Shown here: positions 15,396 to 23,122 of the stretch, piece by piece
Numbering within the stretch: position 1 is the stretch's first letter
Layout: each line of letters starts with the position of its first letter
Source: an uncultured Collinsella sp.
GTDB taxonomy: Bacteria > Actinomycetota > Coriobacteriia > Coriobacteriales > Coriobacteriaceae
Assembly (NCBI GenBank): GCA_902464965.1
Contig: CABQLI010000029.1
Location: forward strand, 1-23,980
DNA length: 23,980 bases
Direction of reading: 5' to 3'
The notes under the pieces: generated by a model
Seen by the model: the letters and a program-made list of their open reading frames with translations, nothing else
Databases searched by the model: none
Told to the model about the DNA's origin: nothing
Translations under genes and position numbers: made by a program

Positions 15396-16226
15396 ATGGA
15401 TCGCAGTAAGGTACCTGCCGTTCTATCCATCGCAGGATCCGATTCCAGCGGTGGCGCCGGCATTCAGGCCGACATCAAGACCATCACGGCGCACCGCCTG
15501 TATGCCGAGACGGCCATCACCGCCATCACCGCACAGAACACCCTGGGCGTTACCGCCGTGCAGGATATCTCGCCAGATATCGTAGCCGCGCAAATAGACG
15601 CCGTTTTTGACGATATCCGCCCCAGCGCCGTCAAGATCGGCATGGTTTCTTCTGTCGAGATTATCGAAGTCATCGCCGACCGCTTGAGCGCCTGGAACGC
15701 AACGAACGTGGTCGTCGACCCCGTCATGGTCGCCACCTCGGGCGCGCGGCTGATTGCCGAAGATGCCGCCGAGGCGCTCACCCGCCGCCTGTTCCCGCTA
15801 GCGACGGTTATCACGCCCAATATTCCCGAGGCCATGGCCCTGCTCGACTACGAGGTCGACTCCGAGCGCACGCAGCAAAATGCTGCCATGCTCCTCACCC
15901 GCCGCTTTGGTTGCGCATCCCTCGTTAAGGGTGGGCATCTTGTCAACGAGGCCAACGATGTACTGGCCGAACCCGCGCCACTCGATGACGAGGGCAACCA
16001 TCTGGGAGATCCACTCACCACGTGGTTCCGCCACAAGCGCATCGAGACCGACAACACGCACGGCACCGGATGCACGCTCTCGTCCGCCATCGCCTGCGCG
16101 CTGGCTCAGGGCATGGATCTTGCCGACGCTGTCAACGCCGGCAAGGCATACCTAACGGGCGCTCTGGCCGCCGGCTTTGACATGGGCAAAGGCTCCGGCC
16201 CCGTCAACCACATGTGGCAGTATTAA
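15396..16226 (+). CDS. thiD: Hydroxymethylpyrimidine (phosphate) kinase ThiD
   Basis: The 276-residue product is a ribokinase-fold kinase that phosphorylates HMP and HMP-phosphate to HMP-PP for thiamine synthesis. SIAGSDSSGGAGIQADIKT (11-29) forms the HMP-binding region. DPVMVATSGARL is the central signature, and NTHGTGCTLSSAIA near the C-terminus carries the anion hole and catalytic Cys. AAGGGAG lies 5 nt before the ATG. It follows thiC by 181 bp and acts on the product of ThiC. It has no riboswitch of its own. Pyridoxine kinase activity is a known side reaction of the family. Confidence 0.94.
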   Translation: MDRSKVPAVLSIAGSDSSGGAGIQADIKTITAHRLYAETAITAITAQNTLGVTAVQDISPDIVAAQIDAVFDDIRPSAVKIGMVSSVEIIEVIADRLSAWNATNVVVDPVMVATSGARLIAEDAAEALTRRLFPLATVITPNIPEAMALLDYEVDSERTQQNAAMLLTRRFGCASLVKGGHLVNEANDVLAEPAPLDDEGNHLGDPLTTWFRHKRIETDNTHGTGCTLSSAIACALAQGMDLADAVNAGKAYLTGALAAGFDMGKGSGPVNHMWQY

Positions 16227-16238
16227 GATTCGCAGTCC

Positions 16239-16275
16239 AAAACCACCGCAAAGGCGCCCGTCCCCTTTGCGGTGG
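16239..16275 (-). terminator. Terminator of the SGNH gene, shared with thiD
   Basis: CCACCGCAAAGG (16243-16254) pairs perfectly with CCTTTGCGGTGG (16264-16275). On the minus strand TTTT follows the stem. It lies between convergent genes and may also stop thiD transcripts. Confidence 0.7.
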
Positions 16276-16287
16276 CTTGGGGTCGCG

Positions 16288-16947
16288 CTACTCTCCGAGC
16301 ATCTCTTGGAGCTTGGCTGCCACGGCGTGGCCCAGGCTCTCGTGGCTTTCGGGCATCATGTGCAGATAATCGATATCGCCCGGCTCGGCAAAATCAGCGG
16401 CATTCAAAAAGTCGCAGCCAAACTGTTTAGCAGCATACGCATAGTATTCGGCAAAATGCTCCGAGGCCTCGACGGAGCGCTCGTCAAAGTCGGTCATGTA
16501 CACATCGGCGATCTGCGGTTTAATCTTGATAGGCGCCATCAGCAGAATACGCGGGCAGGGCGCGGCTTCGGTCCAGGGAAACGCGCGGACGGTGCGAATC
16601 AGCGCCATGGCACCGTCAGCGATATCGGCAGCCCCCACGCTAAAGACCGTCTTGCAGTCGTTGGTGCCCAGCATAATCACGATCGCATCCAGCGGCTTAT
16701 GAGCCTCGAGCAGCATCGGCAACGCGCGGATGCCGTTGAGATTAGTGTCCAGATGGCACATGTCGTCGCGTACCGTCGTGCGGCCGTTGAGGCCTTCCTC
16801 AATCACGTGCCAGCCCTCGCCCAGGTCGCGCTGGGCCACGCCGCACCAGCGCACATCGTGCGCATAGCGTACCGCGGTGCCGTCGCGCATGCCCGCCGGA
16901 TCATAGCCGTAGGTATTGCTGTCGCCAAAGCACAGAACGTTTTTCAT
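16288..16947 (-). CDS. SGNH/GDSL-family hydrolase
   Basis: The 219-residue protein is an SGNH-type esterase/lipase. Block I is FGDSNTYG (7-14), with the Ser10 nucleophile. Block III is GTND (94-97), holding the oxyanion Asn. The closing DxxH is DYLH (193-196), giving the Asp-His pair. The FGDSNTYG form is seen in arylesterase and acyl-hydrolase members. There is no signal peptide, so it is cytoplasmic. The frame opens 20 codons further upstream, but AAGGG 6 nt before the ATG at 16945-16947 and the family-like beginning MKNVLCFGDS decide the start. A terminator separates it from the upstream PARG-like gene. The natural substrate is unknown. Confidence 0.88.
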   Translation of the reverse strand: MKNVLCFGDSNTYGYDPAGMRDGTAVRYAHDVRWCGVAQRDLGEGWHVIEEGLNGRTTVRDDMCHLDTNLNGIRALPMLLEAHKPLDAIVIMLGTNDCKTVFSVGAADIADGAMALIRTVRAFPWTEAAPCPRILLMAPIKIKPQIADVYMTDFDERSVEASEHFAEYYAYAAKQFGCDFLNAADFAEPGDIDYLHMMPESHESLGHAVAAKLQEMLGE

Positions 16948-16966
16948 CGTAAGCCCTTCCTCTAGT

Positions 16967-16999
16967 AAAAAGCCGACGGGAGCAGCCCTCCCACCGGCT
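16967..16999 (-). terminator. Terminator between the PARG-like and SGNH genes
   Basis: On the minus strand AGCCG-GT-GGGAG pairs with CTCCC-GT-CGGCT (16971-16999, a two-base internal mismatch) and is followed by TTTTTA. It separates the two minus-strand genes although they are only 77 bp apart. Confidence 0.65.
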
Positions 17000-17024
17000 C
17001 GACCCATCTGTCAGCACATACCGA

Positions 17025-18158
17025 TTACAGGTACTTGCGCCAATCGTCATCGTCTTCATCGTCCTCGGCGGCAGCCTGGGCCTGCTCGGCGGCGCGGGCA
17101 GCCGCAGCGCGAGCGGCAACCTGGGCATAGGACTCCTCGTTGCGCTCGGGGAAGTTTGCCAGCACGTGCTCGAACTTGGCAAAATCTTCGTCCCAGCGCG
17201 TAGAGGGCACGGCAAAAAAGACCTGCTTGACCTTGAAGTCGCCCGATGCGAGCTCCTTGCGGAAGAGCTCGGCCACGGCCTCGGCGTCAAAGCCGTTGTT
17301 GTCGCAGCCCCAAGCGCCCAGCACGAGCTTCTCGCGACCCAGCTCGTCGCAGATGGCAAGCACAAAGCGGATGCGATCGCGCAGGGCGTCCAGCAGGGCA
17401 TCGTCACCCACGCGATACTCCTGGCGAGCGCGCTTGGCGTTGGGCGCGGCGGCCACGATCACGTCGGCATACGCATGCACGTGGTTGCGGTCGAAGCGCA
17501 CCGCAGGCACCACCAGCGCACGGTTGCGGTAAAGCTCGCAGTTGATGTTGCGGCGACGGTTCTCGCCGTACCATTTGCGCTGTTTATCGAGCACGTTGTA
17601 CAGGTACGAATCGGCACAGAGCGTGGCCTCCTGACCCAGATAGCCCTGGATGTAGCCGCCGCCCGGGTTGGTGAACGAGGCAAAGGCGAGCACGGCCATG
17701 TCGCAGAATTGCGCGTAGCCTCGGCCGTTATCCAGAATGGCCTGCGTGGCAGAGGCGTCGAGCACGGTGACCTCGGGCAGGACCGGAGCGGGCTCCTCGG
17801 CGGCAGGCGCGGACTCGGTCTCCGTGGCCTCCTCTGCGGGTGCAGGCTCGGCCGTAACCTCGGTCTCGGCGGACGCAACCTCAGCGGTCTCGGCCTCGGC
17901 GGCCTCAGACTCCTCGGCAACCTGTTCCTCGACAGCGTCGGCCGCTTGGGCCTTGGCCTTCATCGCCGCGACAAAACCGGCAGGCATACCATCGAACTCG
18001 CACACACCGGCAAGCGAACGCTCGATATCCTTGGCGCACGCTTCGGACACAGTTGCCACGTGACGCTCGGCGGCCTTGGCACGGGCCTCGCGCTTGGGAT
18101 TGGGCTGACCCGCTCGGTTGGACCTGCGGTTACGGTTCCTGTTGTCGACGTCTGCCAT
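17025..18158 (-). CDS. TIGR02452 family PARG-like macrodomain protein
   Basis: The 377-residue protein matches the bacterial poly(ADP-ribose) glycohydrolase-like family (TIGR02452/DUF2263), which removes ADP-ribose from proteins. The signature region is FTNPGGGYIQGYLGQEATLC: Gly166-168, then Gln176-Glu177-Ala178. Family members read QEE there and the second Glu is catalytic, so the Ala is notable. Other core pieces are VPAVRFDR, DVIVAAAPN, and LGAWGCDNNGFD (280-291). The N-terminus is basic (NRNRNRR). An insert rich in Glu, Ala and Pro spans about 72-126. The tail is a coiled Ala/Arg/Glu stretch ending in a DDEDDDD run. AAGGTG precedes the ATG. Substrate and activity are uncertain. Confidence 0.85.
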   Translation of the reverse strand: MADVDNRNRNRRSNRAGQPNPKREARAKAAERHVATVSEACAKDIERSLAGVCEFDGMPAGFVAAMKAKAQAADAVEEQVAEESEAAEAETAEVASAETEVTAEPAPAEEATETESAPAAEEPAPVLPEVTVLDASATQAILDNGRGYAQFCDMAVLAFASFTNPGGGYIQGYLGQEATLCADSYLYNVLDKQRKWYGENRRRNINCELYRNRALVVPAVRFDRNHVHAYADVIVAAAPNAKRARQEYRVGDDALLDALRDRIRFVLAICDELGREKLVLGAWGCDNNGFDAEAVAELFRKELASGDFKVKQVFFAVPSTRWDEDFAKFEHVLANFPERNEESYAQVAARAAAARAAEQAQAAAEDDEDDDDWRKYL

Positions 18159-18224
18159 AAGTGGTCACCTTTCTCGGTCTCTGCCGCCATCGGCTTTTCC
18201 CATCCATGATACCCCGCCGCGTAC

Positions 18225-18250
18225 AAAAAAGACGGCCCCGAAGGACCGCC
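18225..18250 (-). terminator. Rho-independent terminator of the Bax-inhibitor-like gene
   Basis: On the minus strand GGCGGTCC pairs with GGGCCGTC (two G-U pairs) across a TTCG tetraloop, followed by six Ts. The coordinates on the plus strand are 18231-18250, plus the A-run at 18225-18230. Confidence 0.75.
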
Positions 18251-18296
18251 TTTCGCATCGATTTGCACGCACGGCAAGCACCGCCGCAATTCGCCA

Positions 18297-18992
18297 CTAG
18301 TCGCGACGGCCAAGGATGTTCAGGATGCGCAAGAACACGTTGATAATGTCCACGAACAGATTGGACGCCATGAGCACGGCGTTGGGCAGCGTAGGCGGCA
18401 CCGTCGTGGCAACATAGGTGTCGTAGCCAATAAAGCCGGCGAACACCACGATTACGATCAGATCGGTGATGGTCTGCGAGACGCCCATGAACATCAGCAC
18501 GATCTCAACCAGAATAGTGGCGAGCAGAATGCCAAAACCGATGCCATATACGCGCTGGAAAAACTTGGGGAACGTCACGCCCAAGGCGCCAAAGACAAAG
18601 GTGATGGCGGCCGTGGCGATAAAGGCAGTGTTGATGGTGGGCAGGTCGTAGTTGGCAAGGCCAAACGACGCGGTCAGGCCAAAGGTGCTCGCAAAGATTA
18701 CGTAGCCCACAAGGGACAGGCCCACGGACTGCTTACTGGCGGCGGCCGACATCATGACCATGCCGACGATGGTCAAAATAAACGAGCCAAAGACCAGCGG
18801 CAGGGCGGCGCCGCTCATCATCATGCGCGCAAACGACATGGTGCTCGTAAAGTAGGCGCCGGCGCCCATGGCGCAAAAGCCCAAGAAGATCAGGGCAGAC
18901 ATGGCGAGATTGTACGCGCGCGGCGACATCTCCTTGGCGCGGCTTGCGCCGCTCTCGACGGGGCCGTTCTGATAGCCCTGGATATCGTTCAT
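18297..18992 (-). CDS. Bax inhibitor-1/YccA (TMBIM) family membrane protein
   Basis: The 231-residue protein has about seven membrane helices after a polar N-terminus of roughly 25 residues. It fits the BI-1 family, whose bacterial members include pH-sensitive Ca2+ leak channels (YetJ) and the FtsH-linked YccA. The C-terminal signature is present: VFAGFIGYDTY with Asp191 and SNLFVDIINVFLRILNILG with Asp215. These acidic residues correspond to the pH-sensing pair of YetJ. AAAGGA lies upstream of the ATG. It is the only gene between two terminators on the minus strand, downstream of a small basic protein. The physiological role cannot be read from sequence. Confidence 0.9.
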   Translation of the reverse strand: MNDIQGYQNGPVESGASRAKEMSPRAYNLAMSALIFLGFCAMGAGAYFTSTMSFARMMMSGAALPLVFGSFILTIVGMVMMSAAASKQSVGLSLVGYVIFASTFGLTASFGLANYDLPTINTAFIATAAITFVFGALGVTFPKFFQRVYGIGFGILLATILVEIVLMFMGVSQTITDLIVIVVFAGFIGYDTYVATTVPPTLPNAVLMASNLFVDIINVFLRILNILGRRD

Positions 18993-19076
18993 AGGTTCGT
19001 CCTTTCAAAAAGTGCCGTGAAAGACGGCGCAGCAGGTGACAAGATTCCTGTCATTGTACCCGAATGCCGTACGTCC

Positions 19077-19415
19077 TTACCCACGGCGCTCGCCCTCGAG
19101 CGTACGGTCGAATGCCCACACCCACCAACGCATCAGATGGGCCTGCGAACCATCTGGTCGTTCGCGCGTCTGGTCCTCCAGATACAACTCGGTCGCGTGC
19201 CCGCCAAAACGCACCTTATAGGTTGCCGTACGGATGCCGTGAACCGTCAGGCCAAACCCAGTGGTCGAGACAATCTCGTCAATCGTAAAGCAACGACCGT
19301 CGACCCAGCAGACGGTGACCGGCACGACCTGTCCGCCCGCGAGGATGCGAGCCACGACGTCCACATACTGCTTGTGCACGCGCCGAGTTTTGCCATCTGT
19401 CTGTCGATATTCCAT
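19077..19415 (-). CDS. Small basic hypothetical protein
   Basis: The 112-residue product begins MEYRQTDGKTRRVHKQYVDV. It contains a beta-rich core (VVPVTVCWVDGRCFTIDEIV) and ends with an aromatic segment (HLMRWWVWAF) and RTLEGERRG. The core resembles small actinobacterial proteins of the DUF6504 type, an impression from recall only. The start is awkward: a perfect AGGAGG ends one nucleotide before the chosen ATG, too close for normal use. The next in-frame ATG upstream (19434-19436) adds MRSIIGG but has no ribosome site. No membrane segment is seen. It precedes the Bax-inhibitor-like gene by 84 bp, possibly cotranscribed. Confidence 0.65.
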   Translation of the reverse strand: MEYRQTDGKTRRVHKQYVDVVARILAGGQVVPVTVCWVDGRCFTIDEIVSTTGFGLTVHGIRTATYKVRFGGHATELYLEDQTRERPDGSQAHLMRWWVWAFDRTLEGERRG

Positions 19416-19603
19416 GCCTCCTATTATCGAACGCATGTTTGCATGTTGTAAAGCGAACAGACTGTGGTTTTGGAGTGTCGTAGTAATCGCACGTGTCCGC
19501 ATGGCGTGTTAGCAAAAAGAACACCCGCGGTCAACAGGGCTAATATTCAATTTTAGTGCCAAAAAGTTCACTTCTCCCATCAGAACTCGGTAAAGAAACC
19601 CAC

Positions 19604-19635
19604 AGGAGGTGATACGATTTATCATGTTTTTGTAA
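19604..19635 (+). promoter_or_regulatory. Perfect Shine-Dalgarno with a three-codon ORF ahead of pit
   Basis: AGGAGGTGAT (19604-19613) is a full-length match to the anti-Shine-Dalgarno of 16S rRNA. Ten nt later is ATG TTT TTG TAA (19624-19635), encoding only MFL. The ORF is in frame with pit, which starts 30 nt after its stop at a weakly preceded ATG. This may be a minimal regulatory uORF or a ribosome-loading site for pit. Confidence 0.5.
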
Positions 19636-19665
19636 CGTGTCTGCAAACTTCGAGAAAGCCCATAT

Positions 19666-20715
19666 ATGGACGTAACGTTCTCAACCTTCCTCGGCCAAAT
19701 TGTGTCGAACCCAGTCCTTGCCGTCACCGTGATCCTCGCGTTGGGCGCCATCTTCGTCAATGGATGGACCGACGCGCCCAACGCCATCGCGACCTGCGTC
19801 ACTACGCGTTGCATGCCCGCCCGCGCCGCCATTCTCATGAGCGCCGCATTCAACTTCCTCGGCGTGCTCATCATGACGCACTTTAACGCGAGCGTCGCCA
19901 ACACCATCTCACATATCGTCGACTTTGGCGGAAACAGCACCATGGCGCTCGCGTGCCTCTGCGCGGCGCTGTTCTCCATCGTCGTCTACGGCGCCACAGC
20001 GTCGCGTTTTGGCATCCCCACCTCGCAAAGCCACAGCCTTATCGCCGGCCTGACCGGTGCCGCTATCGCCCTCGGCGGCGCGAGCAGCGTCAACGTCCAC
20101 GAATGGATGAAGGTCATCTACGGCCTGGCGCTCTCCATCGGTCTGGGCTTTGTCATGGGCTGGATCCTGTGCAAACTCGTCTCGATTCTGTTTGCCGCCG
20201 CCAACAGGCGACGTGCCAACGTCTTCTTTAAATACGCTCAGATCGCGAGTGCCGCGGCCATGAGCTTTATGCACGGCGCGCAGGATGGACAGAAGTTCAT
20301 CGGCGTGCTCTTTTTAGGCGTGGCCTTCGCCAGCGGCCAGACGAGCGTCGGCGATGCCGGCATCCCCATCTGGATTATGCTGCTGTGCTCGGCAACCATG
20401 GGCATCGGCACCAGCGTGGGCGGCGAGCGCATCATCAAGTCCGTCGGCCAGAGCATGGTTAAGCTCGAGAAGTATCAGGGCTTCTCTGCCGACCTCGCAG
20501 GCGCCGCGAACCTGCTGCTTGCCACCCTTACCGGCATCCCCGTGTCCTCCACGCACATCAAGACCTGCGCCATTATGGGCGTCGGTGCCGTCAAGCGCCT
20601 CTCGGCCATCAACTTCGGCGTCGTCAAGGACATGATGTTCACCTGGTTCTTCACCTTCCCTGCCTGCGGACTCATCAGCTTTGTCATGGCCAAGCTGTTC
20701 ATGATGTTCCTCTAG
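19666..20715 (+). CDS. pit: PiT-family inorganic phosphate transporter
   Basis: The 349-residue protein is a PiT/PHO-4 low-affinity phosphate (metal-phosphate) permease with about ten hydrophobic segments. The first family repeat signature is NGWTDAPNAIAT (32-43), with Asp36 and Asn39. The second is GIPVSSTHIKTCAIMG from Gly290. GIPTSQSHSLIAGLTGAAIA is the matching motif of the first half. The only weak point is the start: the ATG at 19666 has just GAGAAAG upstream, while a perfect Shine-Dalgarno serves a tiny ORF 42 nt earlier. A DUF47 partner follows 67 bp downstream, the usual Pit operon. Confidence 0.93.
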   Translation: MDVTFSTFLGQIVSNPVLAVTVILALGAIFVNGWTDAPNAIATCVTTRCMPARAAILMSAAFNFLGVLIMTHFNASVANTISHIVDFGGNSTMALACLCAALFSIVVYGATASRFGIPTSQSHSLIAGLTGAAIALGGASSVNVHEWMKVIYGLALSIGLGFVMGWILCKLVSILFAAANRRRANVFFKYAQIASAAAMSFMHGAQDGQKFIGVLFLGVAFASGQTSVGDAGIPIWIMLLCSATMGIGTSVGGERIIKSVGQSMVKLEKYQGFSADLAGAANLLLATLTGIPVSSTHIKTCAIMGVGAVKRLSAINFGVVKDMMFTWFFTFPACGLISFVMAKLFMMFL

Positions 20716-20782
20716 TCAAACCGAGCGTCCATCCGGACCGCATTACCTCGCCCACCCGTCTTCACCTCGAAAGGACCCACCC

Positions 20783-21406
20783 ATGGCAAAGAAACCCGAT
20801 TCGTTCTACTTTGACAACTACGTCGCTTGCGCCGACCTCGCCGTCCAGGCCGCAGAGCTGCTCACCAAGATTTTTGAGAACTTTGACCCCGCGCAGATCC
20901 ACGACATGCTCAATAAGATGCATGCGATTGAGCATGCGGCAGACAAGAAGCACCACGAGCTCGAAGACGCCTTGCTCACCGCCTTTATCACCCCGCTTGA
21001 GCGCGAGGATCTAGACCTGATGAGCTGCTCGCTCGACACCGTGCTCGATCGTATCGAGGGCGTCGTGCAGCGCGTCTACTTCACCAACATCCAGAGCATC
21101 CACCCCGATGCCATCGTCATCGCCCACAAGGTGACCGACGCCTGCCGCGCCATGAAGGACCTGATGGTCGAGCTGCCCAACTACCGCAAGTCCAAGACCC
21201 TGCGCGAGCTCGTCATCCAGATCAACACCATCGAGTCCGAAGCCGACGAGCTCTATATCAACGCCATGCGCAACCTGCACGTTAACGGCAAGGACCCGCT
21301 CGAGGTCATCGCCTGGCGTGACGTGTACGCCTTCCTGGAGTACTGCGCTGACTGCTGTGAGAATGTGGCCGATGTTGTGGATTCGATTGTCATGAAGAAC
21401 AGTTAA
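20783..21406 (+). CDS. DUF47 / PhoU-like Pit accessory protein
   Basis: The 207-residue protein is an all-helical DUF47 (TIGR00153) protein. It is related to PhoU and commonly encoded beside Pit transporters, where it is thought to modulate phosphate uptake. The PhoU-type pattern shows as HAIEHAADKKHHELEDALLTAF, PLEREDLDLMSCSLDTVLD and INTIESEADELYINAM, with acidic/His clusters that can bind metal. AAAGGA precedes the ATG. It is in one unit with pit. The role in uptake is inferred from family and neighbourhood. Confidence 0.9.
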   Translation: MAKKPDSFYFDNYVACADLAVQAAELLTKIFENFDPAQIHDMLNKMHAIEHAADKKHHELEDALLTAFITPLEREDLDLMSCSLDTVLDRIEGVVQRVYFTNIQSIHPDAIVIAHKVTDACRAMKDLMVELPNYRKSKTLRELVIQINTIESEADELYINAMRNLHVNGKDPLEVIAWRDVYAFLEYCADCCENVADVVDSIVMKNS

Positions 21407-21411
21407 TTGGG

Positions 21412-21522
21412 GGTACGTGTCCCACCGGTCGCGGGCCCGACCACTGATAACCTTTTTCACTCCGGCTGCAAGCAGAGTCGTTCAAAAGGTTATCAGTGGT
21501 CGGGCCCGCTCCCTTACGTACC
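21412..21522. repeat. 111-bp long inverted repeat after the pit operon
   Basis: A perfect 26-bp inverted repeat (21431-21456 with 21484-21509) is flanked by an outer GGTACGT (21412-21418) and ACGTACC (21516-21522) pair. The loop is 27 nt. It starts 5 bp after the stop of the DUF47 gene. It may end the operon's transcript, but no T-run follows on the plus strand. A small non-autonomous hairpin element is an alternative. Confidence 0.7.
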
Positions 21523-21525
21523 ACC

Positions 21526-21636
21526 ATTGGGAACTTTGGCTGATACTTTGAAAGCGATGGGGCTTTTGTTGGCAGGGCCTTGGGGCCTGATTGGGAACTT
21601 TGGGACCGCCTTAAACGTTTGGCTGGATGGGGCTTT
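21526..21636 (+). repeat. Short direct repeats ahead of the nitroreductase gene
   Basis: ATTGGGAACTTTGG occurs at 21526-21539 and again at 21590-21603. GATGGGGCTTT occurs at 21556-21566 and 21626-21636. The offsets (64 and 70 bp) differ, so this is a degraded duplication or a repeat-rich leader. The stretch is strikingly G/T-rich. It is open in the nitroreductase frame but has no ribosome site. Confidence 0.55.
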
Positions 21637-21688
21637 GGGTACCCTTTGGTTTATTTGGATTGATTCGTTGAATTTGGAGGGCTTGGTT

Positions 21689-22219
21689 GTGAGTTATTTG
21701 GATTTGGCTCGTTCTCGGTATTCTTGTCGTTTGTTTGAAGACCGTCCTGTTGAGCAGTCGGTGGTGGATGCCATTGTTGAGGCTGGGCGTATTGCTCCTT
21801 CTGCTTGTAATAACCATCCAACCCGTGTGATGGTGTTGGATACGCCTGAGCTTCTGGAGAAGGCTGCTGCTTGTCAGCCTCGGTTTGCTCGTGATGGGTC
21901 TATCTTTGGCGCTCCGCTTATCTTCCTTATTTGCAGCGTTACCGATGATGCTTGGGTGCGCCCGTATGATCAGATGAATTCCAGCGAAATCGATACATCC
22001 ATCGTTTGCGATCAGATGATGATGGAGGCCACCGAGCAGGGCCTGGGAACGTGCTGGGTATGCCATTTTAAGCCAGAGGTGGCACAGGAGCAGTTCAATC
22101 TGCCCAAGGGCGTTTATCCCTATCACATGCTTGTCTGTGGCTATCCTGCCGACCACATCGCCGACCCCGAGCATCGCGAGGCCCGTACCATTCCCCTCCC
22201 CAACTTCCTCCTCAAGTAG
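21689..22219 (+). CDS. Nitroreductase family protein
   Basis: The 176-residue product is an FMN-dependent nitroreductase-fold oxidoreductase. ARSRYSCRLFEDRPV near the N-terminus holds the Arg/Ser FMN-phosphate contacts. IVEAGRIAPSACNNHPTRVMVL is the typical helix and substrate loop. EATEQGLGTCWVCHF is the C-terminal flavin segment. The start is a GTG (21689-21691), 8 nt after GGAGG; no suitable ATG exists. The first two thirds use T-ending codons (CGT, TCT, GCT), unlike the neighbours, while the last third is host-like. Acquisition or recent recombination is possible. The substrate is unknown. Confidence 0.87.
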   Translation: MSYLDLARSRYSCRLFEDRPVEQSVVDAIVEAGRIAPSACNNHPTRVMVLDTPELLEKAAACQPRFARDGSIFGAPLIFLICSVTDDAWVRPYDQMNSSEIDTSIVCDQMMMEATEQGLGTCWVCHFKPEVAQEQFNLPKGVYPYHMLVCGYPADHIADPEHREARTIPLPNFLLK

Positions 22220-22267
22220 TTTTTTGGCACATGCCCTAAAACCTACCTTTTACCGCTCACCCATTCG

Positions 22268-22305
22268 CCGAGTTCTGCGCCACAATGTGCAGGGCTCGGT
22301 TTTTT
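22268..22305 (+). terminator. Rho-independent terminator of the nitroreductase gene
   Basis: CCGAG-TT-CTGC pairs with GCAG-GG-CTCGG (22268-22299), followed by six Ts. An alternative pairing, GTGCAGGG (22287-22294) with CCCTGCAC (22317-22324), would compete with it. Confidence 0.75.
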
Positions 22306-22330
22306 ATGTTGCGCGCCCCTGCACAGTCAT

Positions 22331-22360
22331 AAAAAAGGACCCGCAAGCTGCGGGTCCTTT
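22331..22360 (-). terminator. Rho-independent terminator of divIVA
   Basis: AAAGGACCCGCA (22334-22345) pairs with TGCGGGTCCTTT (22349-22360) around a 3-nt loop. On the minus strand it is followed by a T-run. It can also act on plus-strand transcripts. Confidence 0.78.
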
Positions 22361-22386
22361 CTAGGCACTAAATTGTAGGCCGAATG

Positions 22387-23061
22387 TTAGTCCAGGTCGT
22401 CGGCAGCAAAGTTGTCGATCGGGGCGAAGGGATCGGCCACGGGGACAACCGGGTCAGCGACGGGCAGCGGCTCGGCGGGAACAGTCACTGCAGGAGAAGC
22501 GGCAGAACCGACCGGCGTGGAGGCCATCAGATCGGCCGGGAAGGAATTCTGGGCATCGTCCATGAAGTGCTGGATGAGCTTGAGATACTCTGCCTTGAAC
22601 TCCTCACGGGAAGCCTTGAGACGATCGATCTCCTCGAGCTCGGCCTGCTTCTCGGTCAGAGCCTGGCGGATAACTTCGCGGGCCTTGGCGTCAGCCTCGT
22701 TGCGGATACGCTCAGCGTTCTCGTTGGCATCGTTGACGATGGTCTCAGCGGTCTGCTGGGCAGCGATCAGGGCAGCGGAAATCTGGCGCTCCTGAGCGGA
22801 GAAGTCAGGGGCGGGAGCAGCCACGGGGGCGGCAGGAACGGCCTGGGCGGTGGCATCCTGAGCTTGGGCAAGCCGAGCCTGCGCATCGGCAAGCTGCTGC
22901 TCGGTAGCAGTCAGACGACCCTTAAGGTCGACGATCTTAGCGAGCATAGCGTCAACCTCGGAGGACAGCGTCTCCAAGAAGACGTCGACCTCAGCAGGAT
23001 CGTAGCCACGCTTGGCCTCAGAGAAAGTCTGAGCCTGGATGTCTGCAGGGGTAATAGCCAT
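22387..23061 (-). CDS. divIVA: DivIVA domain cell-division/polarity protein
   Basis: The 224-residue protein has the N-terminal DivIVA membrane-binding domain, with the hallmark KRGYDPAEVDVFLETL (17-32). Two coiled-coil segments follow (about 30-65 and 100-150), split by an Ala/Pro linker. The C-terminus is acidic and Pro/Val-rich. DivIVA proteins bind negatively curved membrane at septa and poles and recruit division or growth factors. AAAGGAG lies 8 nt before the ATG. It is the last gene of the sepF-yggT-divIVA run and is closed by a terminator. An actinobacterial Wag31-type role is likely but not proven. Confidence 0.92.
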   Translation of the reverse strand: MAITPADIQAQTFSEAKRGYDPAEVDVFLETLSSEVDAMLAKIVDLKGRLTATEQQLADAQARLAQAQDATAQAVPAAPVAAPAPDFSAQERQISAALIAAQQTAETIVNDANENAERIRNEADAKAREVIRQALTEKQAELEEIDRLKASREEFKAEYLKLIQHFMDDAQNSFPADLMASTPVGSAASPAVTVPAEPLPVADPVVPVADPFAPIDNFAADDLD

Positions 23062-23122
23062 AACAAGTCTCCTTTTTCATCGCCTCGGCGCTACACGCCC
23101 GACGTAAGTTACTAAGTCAGTT

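Noticed and set aside
17166..18209. Plus-strand 347-codon frame opposite the PARG-like gene
   Set aside because: Leu/Gly-rich shadow produced by the Glu/Ala-rich insert on the other strand; no ribosome site.
21407..21688. N-terminal extension of the nitroreductase back to 21407
   Set aside because: It would translate the long inverted repeat and adds nothing family-like; the GTG at 21689 has a good ribosome site.
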